Positions 1 to 6,991 of a DNA stretch of 20,583 nucleotides are shown piece by piece. Position 1 is the first letter of the stretch; every line of letters begins with the position of its first letter. The notes under the pieces are model-generated. The model did not search any database, was not told where the DNA came from, and was given only the letters and a program-made list of their open reading frames with translations. The stretch covers positions 1-20,583 of the forward strand of contig JAHIVS010000317.1 of the NCBI GenBank assembly GCA_018816605.1. The letters run 5' to 3'. Both the position numbers and the translations under genes were made by a program. This DNA is from Pseudomonadota bacterium (GTDB lineage Bacteria > Desulfobacterota > Desulfobacteria > Desulfobacterales > Desulfobacteraceae).

Positions 1-875
1 ACGATTTCACCATTGTGGCGGCCGGGGCCAAAAAACCCCGGACCCTTCCCATCAAGGGCATTGAAATGGCAATCCCTGCCAACGATTTTCTGGAGGCAGC
101 CAAGCTAAATTCCAAAAAACCCGGAGAAAAAATAGTGGTCATCGGGGCCGGCAATGTGGGCTGTGACGTGGCAACCGAAGCCCACCGCCTTGGGGCAAAA
201 CAGATCACCCTCATTGATGTCCAGAGGCCGGCAGCCTTTGGCAGGGAAAAACAAGATGCCCAAGCCTGCGGCGCCACTTTCAGGTGGCCTTTGTTCACCA
301 GGGAAATCACGCCCCAGGGCGTTCTCCTTGAAGATGGAGAACTTTTGTCCGCAGACACGGTTGTCATCTCCATCGGGGATGTTCCGGATTTGGATTTTCT
401 GGGGGATGAACTGACCATTGAAAACGGATTTGTTGCGGTGGATACCTTTGGCCGAACGTCCGACCCCCGGGTGTTTGCCCTGGGAGATGTGGTGGGCCCC
501 GGATTGATCACCGATGCCATTGGGGGCGGGAAAAAGGTTGCCCAGAGTATTGACCAGATCATTGCCGGCAAACGCCCAGACCGGGGGGAGCGACTTCCCA
601 TGATTGATAAAAACCGGATACGCCTTGAGTACTATGACCCGAGAAGTAAGGCGGGTGAACTGAGCACTTGCGGAGCTGACTGTGCTTCCTGCGGCAATTG
701 CAGGGACTGCGGCATCTGTGTTGCCATCTGTCCGGAAGCAGCCATTGAACGCAGGGCCGCAGGCAAATCCGGATTCGAATATATCGTGGATGACGAGAAA
801 TGCATTGGATGCGGATTCTGCAAAGGGGCCTGCCCCTGCGGCATCTGGGATCTGGTGCCCAATTCACCATTATAG
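1..875 (+). CDS. GltD-like FAD/NAD(P) oxidoreductase with C-terminal 2x[4Fe-4S] ferredoxin domain (5' truncated)
   Basis: The reading frame is open from base 3, so the N-terminus lies outside the window and an in-frame GTG at base 15 is not a credible start. The visible 290 residues begin with a VAAGA loop and contain a Rossmann dinucleotide motif (VVIGAGNVG, bases about 136-162). A second FAD-binding signature follows (FALGDVVGPG with GGGKKVAQSI). This layout belongs to the glutamate synthase small subunit / NADPH:ferredoxin oxidoreductase superfamily. The C-terminus carries two ferredoxin motifs: CxxCxxCxxxCP preceded by two further Cys (bases about 669-731), and CIGCGFCKGACPCG (about 801-842). 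It probably moves electrons between NAD(P)H and ferredoxin or a partner subunit in the cytoplasm. The true substrate is unknown; glutamate synthase is one option, supported only by the downstream ANTAR gene. Confidence 0.8.
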   Translation, partial: DFTIVAAGAKKPRTLPIKGIEMAIPANDFLEAAKLNSKKPGEKIVVIGAGNVGCDVATEAHRLGAKQITLIDVQRPAAFGREKQDAQACGATFRWPLFTREITPQGVLLEDGELLSADTVVISIGDVPDLDFLGDELTIENGFVAVDTFGRTSDPRVFALGDVVGPGLITDAIGGGKKVAQSIDQIIAGKRPDRGERLPMIDKNRIRLEYYDPRSKAGELSTCGADCASCGNCRDCGICVAICPEAAIERRAAGKSGFEYIVDDEKCIGCGFCKGACPCGIWDLVPNSPL

Positions 876-947
876 GGAGGCTGACGCCGGTTAACTTTAC
901 TTTTTATATTGATAGTTTACCCATATTCTGATTAAGGTGAGTTCATT

Positions 948-1670
948 ATGGAAGGAAAAAGCAATCAGACATATGACGGATATATCCGGGCACTGACCGA
1001 CATCAGCCGTGCCATCACATCAGATCTTTATATTGAAGATCTGTTAAAGCTCATTGTGATGGTCACAGCCAAGGTCACCGGAGTTGAAATCTGCTCGTTG
1101 TGGATTGTCAATGAAGAGGAAAAGCCCCCGAAGATACGCCTCAAAGCCACCCAGTCCATTTCCCCTGCCTATATTAAGGACAGATCCCTGAACCTGGACG
1201 AAGGCGTGGTGGGCTATGTGGTCACCCATAAAAAACCCCTGATCCTCAAGGATGTTCTGAACAGCAAACGGTTCAAGGAAAAGGAAATGGCCAAGAAACT
1301 GGGCCTTGTTTCCATGGTGGGCATCCCCCTGAAAACCAAGGACGAAAAGGTGATCGGGGTGTTAAATTGTTTCACGGCAGCCCCCCATGATTTTTCAGAC
1401 ACGGAGGTTAACCTGCTCCGGGCCGTGGCAAACCAGGCCGCGGTGGCCATTGTCAATACGGAACTTATGGTCAAGACCCGGGTGATCCAGGAAGAACTGG
1501 AGGCCCGGAAAAAAATAGAACTGGCCAAGGAAATTCTCATGGTCAACCGAAAAATGACCGGGGAAGAGGCCCACCGGTGGATGCAAAAACGGAGCATGGA
1601 CTCCAGAAAAAATATTCGGGAAGTGGCCGAAGCCATCCTCCTTTCCTATGAAATATTCAACAAACCCTGA
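948..1670 (+). CDS. GAF-ANTAR domain transcription antitermination regulator
   Basis: This 240-residue protein has an N-terminal GAF domain (about residues 25-172) and a C-terminal ANTAR domain (about 178-235). The ANTAR part is recognisable from ARKKIELAKEILM, GEEAHRWMQKRSMDSR and the final REVAEAIL helix. ANTAR domains bind paired hexaloop RNA hairpins and block transcription termination; the GAF domain usually senses a small molecule or redox state. The start is supported by AAGGTGA about seven bases upstream. The gene begins 72 bases after the GltD-like gene on the same strand. ANTAR regulators are often tied to nitrogen metabolism, which would suit a glutamate-synthase-like neighbour, but I found no clear paired-hexaloop target in the short leader. 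Domain assignment is firm; the ligand and target RNA are unknown. Confidence 0.88.
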   Translation: MEGKSNQTYDGYIRALTDISRAITSDLYIEDLLKLIVMVTAKVTGVEICSLWIVNEEEKPPKIRLKATQSISPAYIKDRSLNLDEGVVGYVVTHKKPLILKDVLNSKRFKEKEMAKKLGLVSMVGIPLKTKDEKVIGVLNCFTAAPHDFSDTEVNLLRAVANQAAVAIVNTELMVKTRVIQEELEARKKIELAKEILMVNRKMTGEEAHRWMQKRSMDSRKNIREVAEAILLSYEIFNKP

Positions 1671-1709
1671 GTAGTTTATACAGCGACCATACCGTCGAAA
1701 GCCCCCGAA

Positions 1710-2798
1710 CTAGCAGACAAACCCTTCCTTGACCTTGGACAGACCCGGAATAATGGTCTGGGTCCGGTTGATCCCGTCAATCTGTCGGATCTTCTGATCC
1801 ACAAACTCGGCAATAACTTCCGCATCCGAGGCCAAAAAATCCCTTTTCAGCACCAGCTTTGCCAGGATATCAATATTTCCGTGGACCGAATGCACCTCTT
1901 GTATTTCCTCCAGGGCAAACAATTTATCAATTACCAAAAATCCGGTTGACGTGTCGATATCGATGAGAACAAAAGCGGTAATGGTTCGTTTCATCTCAGG
2001 ATACTCCGGAGTGCTTTTGTCCAGCATGCTTTTGCGAAACCCTTCCATGCTCTTTGGAATGAGCCGGTCAATGCCGATCCCGTATCTGCGGGGGGAGGTT
2101 CTGTCCCAATGGTGGTAAGCAATATAGGCATACAGGTCTGCAACGGTCCGTTCGGGAAAAGACTTGAGCAGACCGCCATTGCTGATGATGGCGGTCATGG
2201 GGACATAGATGGTATTGTACCAGTCTTTTGATGCTTTTATAAAATCACAGTCCATGCCCGACTGGCTGGCCAGGTAAAGCTGATGCTTTTGAATCTGTTT
2301 TTCCAGAAAAACATATTTTCCCACCTCGGTCAGGTCAATCTTTCCTGTCAGGCCGGTTCGCTCATAAAATTTCTGCCGTTCGATATACAAAAGATTTTCG
2401 ATGGTATTTTTACCGGATAAAAGCTCTACCACCTTTGCCTTGATGTCTGCCCATCCCAACTCTTTTGCTGCGGCCACCCGATGGTTTCCGTCCAGGACAT
2501 AATAGTCGTCCCGAATCTGATACAGCTTCACCGGCGGAAGGGAGGCCCCTTCCCGCATGGCCCGCTTGATATCCGTGAACCGCTTGCCTGAAACATGTTT
2601 TTTGGGCCTGAATTGGGAATCAAAATCAGAATACTTGCCCACACTTCCGATGATGTTCTCAAGGGCAATGGTCTGGACCCCGTGGTCAACAAACTTGACG
2701 TCCTCTTCCTTGGCCTGCTGCTCGTTAAAGGAACTGACATGGTCGGTCTCTTTTTTGGACGGACTGTACCCAAAAATAGCTTTGAGAAATTTTTTCAT
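1710..2798 (-). CDS. ParB-like domain protein fused to a C-terminal Lrp/AsnC-type (RAM) ligand domain
   Basis: This 362-residue protein has a ParB/sulfiredoxin-fold domain at about residues 40-125, with the hallmark DGNHRVAAA at 103-111. A helical middle region of no recognised function (about 135-265) contains an SFPERTVADLYAYIAYHHW stretch. The C-terminal part (about 273-350: AFVLIDID, VHSVHGNIDILAKLVLK, IDGINRTQTII) looks like a RAM/AsnC effector-binding beta-alpha-beta domain. No helix-turn-helix typical of Lrp proteins is seen. ParB-fold domains bind or hydrolyse nucleotides such as CTP; RAM domains bind amino acids and oligomerise. The gene begins three bases after the metallophosphoesterase stop, with AGAGGT upstream of the ATG, so the two are translated from one message. 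The biochemical role is unknown. Confidence 0.75.
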   Translation of the reverse strand: MKKFLKAIFGYSPSKKETDHVSSFNEQQAKEEDVKFVDHGVQTIALENIIGSVGKYSDFDSQFRPKKHVSGKRFTDIKRAMREGASLPPVKLYQIRDDYYVLDGNHRVAAAKELGWADIKAKVVELLSGKNTIENLLYIERQKFYERTGLTGKIDLTEVGKYVFLEKQIQKHQLYLASQSGMDCDFIKASKDWYNTIYVPMTAIISNGGLLKSFPERTVADLYAYIAYHHWDRTSPRRYGIGIDRLIPKSMEGFRKSMLDKSTPEYPEMKRTITAFVLIDIDTSTGFLVIDKLFALEEIQEVHSVHGNIDILAKLVLKRDFLASDAEVIAEFVDQKIRQIDGINRTQTIIPGLSKVKEGFVC

Positions 2799-2800
2799 GA

Positions 2801-3391
2801 TTAGACCTCTATTAGGGTGTACCCACAGGTATTGATCACCTGGGTGGTATGAAATTGCGTTATCCGTTCCCCTGCTGTTTCAAACTCCTGGTGAATATGG
2901 CCGTGAACAAAATAGTCGGGAGTGTGTTTTATAATAAGGGACTTGAAACTTTCAAATCCCATGTGACACCTGTCTTCCCGATCATGGATATGCCGGGGGG
3001 GGGCATGGGCCACCACCAGGTGAATCCGCCCTTTCCGCCAGATGGGAAACCACATCCAGAAGAGTATTTTTCGCATCATGGCATCTGTATACTGATTGGC
3101 TCCGCCATTATACCATAAGGATCCTTCAAGCCCTAAAATATTCAGGGATCCGAAGGAGACCACCCGGCCATGGATATTTTCACATCCCACGGGATTTGTC
3201 CGGGTATACCGGATATCATGATTTCCCTTGATGTAGTAAAGGGGCACATCCAGTCGGTCCCGCAGGAAAGACAGATATTCTGGGGCAAGGTCTCCGCAGG
3301 AGATGATCAGGTCCACCGGCGATAGCGTCTTGTCCTCCACCTGCCGGGTCAGATCTTTGTCAATATAGTCGGACACAGCCAAAATTTTCAT
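2801..3391 (-). CDS. Calcineurin-like metallophosphoesterase
   Basis: The 196-residue product starting MKILAVSDYIDKDL carries the metal-binding blocks of the calcineurin-like phosphoesterase fold: CGDLAPEYL, the GNHD box, HAPPRHIHD and HGHIH near the C-terminus. The usual first-block DxH is replaced here by SDYIDKDL, as in a subfamily of small bacterial phosphoesterases. An in-frame ATG at 3436 would add 15 residues (MWRPRVLKHVFQKHQ) of no homology value. I chose 3391 because family members begin at MKILAVSD, although neither start has a strong ribosome binding site. It probably hydrolyses a phosphomonoester, phosphodiester or nucleotide with two divalent metals. It is the promoter-proximal gene of a two-gene unit with the ParB-like protein. 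Confidence 0.8.
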   Translation of the reverse strand: MKILAVSDYIDKDLTRQVEDKTLSPVDLIISCGDLAPEYLSFLRDRLDVPLYYIKGNHDIRYTRTNPVGCENIHGRVVSFGSLNILGLEGSLWYNGGANQYTDAMMRKILFWMWFPIWRKGRIHLVVAHAPPRHIHDREDRCHMGFESFKSLIIKHTPDYFVHGHIHQEFETAGERITQFHTTQVINTCGYTLIEV

Positions 3392-3436
3392 TTGGTGTTT
3401 CTGAAATACGTGTTTCAAAACCCTTGGTCTCCACAT

Positions 3437-3943
3437 TCTCTATGGTCTATTTCAAAGATATTTTTTTGCATATAATGATCTGATCTTACATGGGGTAAGG
3501 CTTTCTTTATTGCAGTTGGTCCAGCCGGATACTCAAAAAGGGATCAAACGCACAATAGAAAAGCCTTACCCGTTCCTCCAAAACCGAAGTCCGAAAGTTG
3601 AGCAATTATTATATGCCGCCAATGGTACGCCATTTGCCCCCCTGCCGTCAACCCGCTTCCCTTCATCAAGAATCGGATTTCAAAAAAGACACAGGCCCAT
3701 GGACTATCCACTTTTTTATGCTGACATCTTCAACCCCACAGACTATGTGGCTATTGGGGTAGCAACTACCATGAAAGTTGCCCGGGCCGCAAATAGTGCT
3801 TGCCATTTAAGATGATTATGCTAAGTATTAAACTCAATTATAGAAGGGGTTATCGTTCTTTAACATGACTTTCCTAGGCATTTTCGGAATTCATTCCCCA
3901 GGGGCTATGGAGGTCACACTTTAATTTTTTTAGGAGGAAGAAG
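3437..3943. other. Gene-poor intergenic region with inverted repeats and possible gene remnants
   Basis: About 500 bases separate the divergent phosphoesterase and ABC-importer genes. An open frame of 101 codons (3510-3815, +) has no ribosome binding site and resembles nothing I know. A second short frame ending at 3924 reads GIHSPGAMEVTL-stop. Together they could be debris of a decayed gene. The stretch also holds a long-armed inverted repeat (3493-3571), nested short dyads around 3731-3761 (ACCCCA/TGGGGT and CCACA/TGTGG), and GCAACT/AGTTGC (3762-3781). AGGAGG at 3932-3937 is the ribosome binding site of the next gene. No clear sigma-70 promoter stands out. Confidence 0.5.
3493..3571. repeat. 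12-bp perfect inverted repeat
   Basis: The arms GGGTAAGGCTTT (3493-3504) and AAAGCCTTACCC (3560-3571) are perfect complements separated by 55 bases. The arms are too far apart for a simple terminator. They could be the ends of a small palindromic element, or the closing stem of a structured leader RNA upstream of the importer operon. Confidence 0.55.
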
Positions 3944-4765
3944 ATGAAAAAAGTACTTATTTCATTGTTTGCCTTGGCGTTTCTTTTTGTATCGGCGCCG
4001 GCCTTCAGTGCAGACATTGAGCTTGCAAAAACATCGACCATTGAAACCATCGTAAAATCAGGAAAACTTCGTGTGGGATTTGAATCCGGGTATCTTCCCT
4101 TTGAAATGACCAACACAAAAGGCCAGTATATCGGATTTGACGTTGACATGGGAAAAGCCCTTGCAAAAGCCATGAAAGTCACATACGAGCCGGTCAATAC
4201 AGCCTGGGACGGTATTATTCCGGGCCTGATCACGGACAAATACGATATCATCATCTCCGGCATGACCTGTACCCAGGAAAGAAACCTGGCCATCAACTTC
4301 ACCGATCCCTACATTGTTATCGGACAGGCCATTCTCCTCAACAAAAAACATGAAGGCAAGGTCTTGTCCTATAAAGACCTTAATGATCCCAAATTTGTGA
4401 TTACCTCTAAGCTGGGAACCACCGGTGAGCAAGCCGTTAAAAGAATGATCCCCAAAGCCACCTATAAATCCTTTGAAGTTGAAACAGAAGCCTGCATGGA
4501 AGTCATCCAGGGCAATGCAGACGCCTCGGTTTACGACCTTCCTTTGATTGAAATCGTCCAGGCACAGCATGGTGCCGGCAAAACCATCGCCCTGACCAAA
4601 CCCTTCACCTTTGAGCCCCTTGCCATGGCCATTCGAAAAGGAGATCCGGATTTTCTCAATTTTTTGAATAACTTTTTGCGTCAATACAAAAACGACGGAA
4701 GATATGACAAAGCCTATGAAAAATGGATCAAATCCGATGAGTGGCAGAAAGATCTTAAAAACTAG
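3944..4765 (+). CDS. Polar amino acid ABC transporter substrate-binding protein
   Basis: This 273-residue protein begins with a classical signal peptide (MKK, hydrophobic core to about residue 17, small residues APAFSA). The mature part belongs to family 3 solute-binding proteins: GKLRVGFESGYLPFE, GFDVDMGKALAKAM, AWDGIIPGL, YDIIISGMTCTQERN and NFTDPY. The family captures glutamine, glutamate, histidine, arginine or similar amino acids in the periplasm and feeds the membrane complex. AGGAGG sits six bases before the ATG. It is the first gene of a binding protein-permease-ATPase operon, and a hairpin terminator directly after it probably keeps its expression above that of the membrane parts. 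Which amino acid is carried cannot be read from the sequence. Confidence 0.92.
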   Translation: MKKVLISLFALAFLFVSAPAFSADIELAKTSTIETIVKSGKLRVGFESGYLPFEMTNTKGQYIGFDVDMGKALAKAMKVTYEPVNTAWDGIIPGLITDKYDIIISGMTCTQERNLAINFTDPYIVIGQAILLNKKHEGKVLSYKDLNDPKFVITSKLGTTGEQAVKRMIPKATYKSFEVETEACMEVIQGNADASVYDLPLIEIVQAQHGAGKTIALTKPFTFEPLAMAIRKGDPDFLNFLNNFLRQYKNDGRYDKAYEKWIKSDEWQKDLKN

Positions 4766-4787
4766 ATTGATTGTGTAAAAATTAATT

Positions 4788-4824
4788 GGGCCGGCAGTAA
4801 ACATTTTCTGCCGGCCCGTTTTTT
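4788..4824 (+). terminator. Intercistronic rho-independent terminator
   Basis: A perfect 10-bp stem (GGGCCGGCAG at 4788-4797 pairing with CTGCCGGCCC at 4808-4817), a 10-base loop and a run of six T (4819-4824) lie between the binding-protein and permease genes. The T run is followed at once by the permease ribosome binding site (AAGGCAG). It probably acts as a leaky terminator that sets the ratio of binding protein to membrane components. Confidence 0.85.
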
Positions 4825-4838
4825 AAGGCAGACAACAC

Positions 4839-5855
4839 ATGGAACAAAAAAAATCCAATATTTCGCGGCTGAGCAACCCAACCGCCTATGCAATTTCCGT
4901 TGCAGGCTTCATTGCCTTGACATTTTTGATAATCGGATCCGTATATTATGCAACCGTGGCGGTTGAATACCAATGGCGCTGGTTTAAAATCCCCCAATAT
5001 TTCATGTACCAACCATCAATTACCCTTTATGTGGAAGCAGATGGGGAAATTGCGTCCATCAAACCCAACAAGGAAAAAGTAGAGATTGTCATCCAGAATG
5101 AGGAGGGGGGGAAAACATTTGTTGTTCCTGTGGGATCCTTTCACTGGGATGAAGGAGACGCGGTCTCTCCCGGCGACATCATTGCCCAATACAAGGGAGA
5201 ATGGAAGCCCGGGCTCCTGGCCATTGGCCTGTGGGTCACCCTGAAAATCAGCTTTATCTCCACCATTTTCGGTATCCTTCTGGGGATTATCGGCGGGGTA
5301 GCAAGGGTATCGGACACCCCTGTCCTCAAATGGTCGGCCATCACCTATGTGGAGATCATCCGGGGATCGCCTTTGCTGGTGCAGATCATGATCTTTTATT
5401 TTGTCCTGGGAACCACCATGAACAAAATATTGATGATGAACGGAATCCCAAAAATCAACCCGGAGTGGTATGGTATTATGGCATTGTCCATCTTCACCGG
5501 CGCCTATGTGGTAGAGATTGTCCGTGCCGGCATTGAAGCCATTCATCCCGGTCAGGTGGAAGCAGCCCGGTCAGCAGGCATGAGCTATTTTCAATGCATG
5601 TTTCACATCATCCTTCCCCAGGCATTGAAAACCATTTTACCCCCCCTGGCAGGACAATTCATCAATTTGATCAAGGACTCGTCCCTGCTGGGAATGATTT
5701 CCATCAGGGAATTGACAAAAGCGACCCGGGAAGGGATTACAACAAGCCTTCAGACCTTTGAATTGTGGATTTTATGTGCAATTCTCTACCTGCTCATGAC
5801 CTTTACACTTTCCATGTTTGTTCAGTATCTGGAAAGGAGGACATCTCAAAAATGA
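4839..5855 (+). CDS. Polar amino acid ABC transporter permease with extra N-terminal helix and inserted beta-barrel domain
   Basis: This 338-residue inner membrane protein of the HisM/GlnP family is well above the usual 220-250. The core permease (about 124-330) starts at [15 protein letters not shown] and has the EAA loop ([21 protein letters not shown], about 241-261) that docks on the ATPase. Ahead of it are a basic N-terminus, a first membrane helix (about 16-38) and a hydrophilic insert (about 60-122) containing [23 protein letters not shown]. The insert looks like a sandwich-barrel/lipoyl-like hairpin of the kind seen in RNA polymerase beta prime. With the N-terminus inside, this insert should face the periplasm. 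The stop overlaps the ATPase start (ATGA). As the only permease gene, it presumably forms a homodimer. Confidence 0.9.
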   Translation: MEQKKSNISRLSNPTAYAISVAGFIALTFLIIGSVYYATVAVEYQWRWFKIPQYFMYQPSITLYVEADGEIASIKPNKEKVEIVIQNEEGGKTFVVPVGSFHWDEGDAVSPGDIIAQYKGEWKPGLLAIGLWVTLKISFISTIFGILLGIIGGVARVSDTPVLKWSAITYVEIIRGSPLLVQIMIFYFVLGTTMNKILMMNGIPKINPEWYGIMALSIFTGAYVVEIVRAGIEAIHPGQVEAARSAGMSYFQCMFHIILPQALKTILPPLAGQFINLIKDSSLLGMISIRELTKATREGITTSLQTFELWILCAILYLLMTFTLSMFVQYLERRTSQK

Positions 5856-6583
5856 TTGAAATCAATAATATTTACAAAACGTTTTATGTCCCCCATGAAG
5901 TCAGAGCCCTGGTAGATGTTTCCAATAGCATAAAAGCAGGAGAAGTGGTCGTGGTCATCGGCCCCTCGGGATCCGGAAAAAGTACTTTTCTGCGATGCCT
6001 GAACCGGCTGGAAACTGCAGATCACGGCCAAATTCTGGTGGATGGGGTGGATATCTTTGATCCCAAAACCAACATCAATAAGGTCCGGGCTGAAATGGGC
6101 ATGGTTTTCCAGTCGTTTAACCTGTTTCCCCACCAGACCATTTTGGGCAATGTCTGCCTGGCCCAGAAGCTGGTCAGAAAACGGAAAAAGAAGGAACGGG
6201 AAGAAAAGGCCATGATGCTCCTTGAAAAAGTGGGTATAGCCGAAAAAGCCCTGGCACACCCGTCCAATCTCTCCGGAGGTCAGCAGCAGCGGGTTGCCAT
6301 TGCGCGGGCCCTTGCAATGGATCCCAAGATCATGCTCTTTGACGAACCCACCTCAGCCCTTGATCCGGAAATGATCGGCGAGGTGCTGGATGTCATGAAG
6401 ACCCTGGCAAAGGAAGGCATGACCATGGTCTGCGTAACCCATGAAATGGGATTTGCAAGGGAAGTGGGGGACAGAGTGATCTTTATGGACGAGGGCCGCA
6501 TTGTAGAAGAGGGTACGCCCGAACATTTCTTTACCGCTCCCAGCCATGCCCGAACCAAGTTGTTTTTAAAACAGATCCTTTAA
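5852..6583 (+). CDS. Polar amino acid ABC transporter ATP-binding protein
   Basis: This 243-residue ATPase of the GlnQ/HisP family has Walker [10 protein letters not shown] (37-45), the Q-loop in [10 protein letters not shown] (Q87), signature LSGGQQQR (140-147), Walker B IMLFDEP (160-166), D-loop SALDP and switch His197 ([11 protein letters not shown]). The ATG at 5852 is preferred over an upstream in-frame one (5765): GGAAAGGAGG lies at 5831-5840, the ATGA overlap with the permease indicates translational coupling, and the family begins at [11 protein letters not shown]. It powers uptake through the permease dimer on the cytoplasmic face. A basic loop ([14 protein letters not shown], about 107-120) is richer in Lys and Arg than I would expect for this family, but it lies in the variable helical region. 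Confidence 0.95.
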   Translation: MIEINNIYKTFYVPHEVRALVDVSNSIKAGEVVVVIGPSGSGKSTFLRCLNRLETADHGQILVDGVDIFDPKTNINKVRAEMGMVFQSFNLFPHQTILGNVCLAQKLVRKRKKKEREEKAMMLLEKVGIAEKALAHPSNLSGGQQQRVAIARALAMDPKIMLFDEPTSALDPEMIGEVLDVMKTLAKEGMTMVCVTHEMGFAREVGDRVIFMDEGRIVEEGTPEHFFTAPSHARTKLFLKQIL

Positions 6584-6595
6584 CACGAACGGCAC

Positions 6596-6638
6596 AAGAC
6601 CCTGGCCCGGAAAATTTTTCCGGACCAGGGTCTTTTTA
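6596..6638 (+). terminator. Rho-independent terminator of the ABC-importer operon
   Basis: The arms AGACCCTGGCCCGGAAAA (6597-6614) and TTTTCCGGACCAGGGTCT (6616-6633) pair with one mismatch and run into a T-rich tail (6633-6637). The stem begins 13 bases after the ATPase stop and closes the importer operon before the cooS leader. Confidence 0.93.
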
Positions 6639-6752
6639 TTTCTTGCCCGCCTTAACACCCGCTTGCTTTTTCCAGGAAGGATGCTGCCGAAATATTTTTC
6701 TTTCTTACAACACCTTGTTTTTACATGACAAACAATCTGAACGCCCTTTTTA

Positions 6753-6775
6753 TTTGTGCCACAATGTGGCATATT
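6753..6775. promoter_or_regulatory. Candidate TetR operator in front of cooS
   Basis: The core TGCCACA-A-TGTGGCA (6757-6771) is a perfect 7-bp dyad about its central base. Aligned centre to centre with the dyad in front of tetR (9090-9112), it matches at 15 of 23 positions, including TTTGT, CCA and TGTGG. Its right arm overlaps the place where a -35 box would sit for the -10 at 6789-6794 (TGGCAT at 6767-6772, a poor -35). Binding here could therefore block or, less likely, aid RNA polymerase. Confidence 0.6.
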
Positions 6776-6794
6776 TCTCCATCGTGCTTATATT
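6767..6794 (+). promoter_or_regulatory. Possible cooS promoter (weak -35, TATATT -10)
   Basis: TATATT (6789-6794) is a good -10 candidate. The 16-base-spaced -35 position reads TGGCAT, which is poor. The same nonamer TATATTAAT forms the -10 region of the tetR promoter. A start near 6801 is predicted. Confidence 0.35.
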
Positions 6795-6953
6795 AATTTT
6801 TACTGTAGGTGGGGGCGGCGAAAATAAAGAGCATCTGCCAAAAGACCCGGAATAAATTCGCCGAAGGCAGGATCATTCGTTTAGTCTTGGATTCCAAAAA
6901 CCCAAGGCAAGAACAAATGATTTTCATGTCTTAAACCCGATACATACTTTGCA

Positions 6954-6967
6954 GCAGCTTCGGCTGC
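6954..6967 (+). other. UUCG tetraloop hairpin in the cooS leader
   Basis: GCAGC (6954-6958), TTCG loop (6959-6962), GCTGC (6963-6967) form a compact 5-bp stem with the very stable UUCG tetraloop. It ends 13 bases before the AGGAGA ribosome binding site. No T run follows, so it is not a terminator; it may stabilise the message 5' end or keep the binding site open. Confidence 0.55.
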
Positions 6968-6991
6968 CAATCAATTTAAAAGGAGATACAT

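Larger units (their letters stand above)
6639..6991 (+). promoter_or_regulatory. Leader region of cooS
   Basis: About 350 bases without a credible gene; a 70-codon frame at 6643-6855 lacks a ribosome binding site and any recognisable motif. It contains the dyad at 6753-6775, a candidate -10 box with extension (TATATTAAT, 6789-6797), CTTGG/CCAAG (about 6887-6907) as a weak hairpin, and a UUCG hairpin (6954-6967) just before the ribosome binding site AGGAGA (6981-6986). If transcription starts near 6801, the untranslated leader is about 190 bases long. Confidence 0.55.

Noticed and set aside
3510..3815. 101-codon plus-strand frame in the large intergenic region
   Set aside because: No ribosome binding site, no known domain, and inverted repeats run through it. 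Kept only as possible debris.
4058..4804. 248-codon minus-strand frame opposite the amino acid-binding protein
   Set aside because: It covers a well-supported gene and the intercistronic terminator, and its product has no family features.
5765..5851. 29-residue N-terminal extension of the ABC ATPase
   Set aside because: It lies inside the permease gene in another frame; the ATGA overlap with GGAAAGGAGG upstream fixes the start at 5852.
6756..6772. CooA or HcpR binding site at the cooS dyad
   Set aside because: The arms TGCCACA/TGTGGCA do not fit the CooA-type TGTCGC-like or the TTGTGA-like half-sites as I recall them, and the match to the tetR dyad is better.
6643..6855. 70-codon frame in the cooS leader
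   Set aside because: No ribosome binding site or motif, and it spans the dyad and the likely -10 box.
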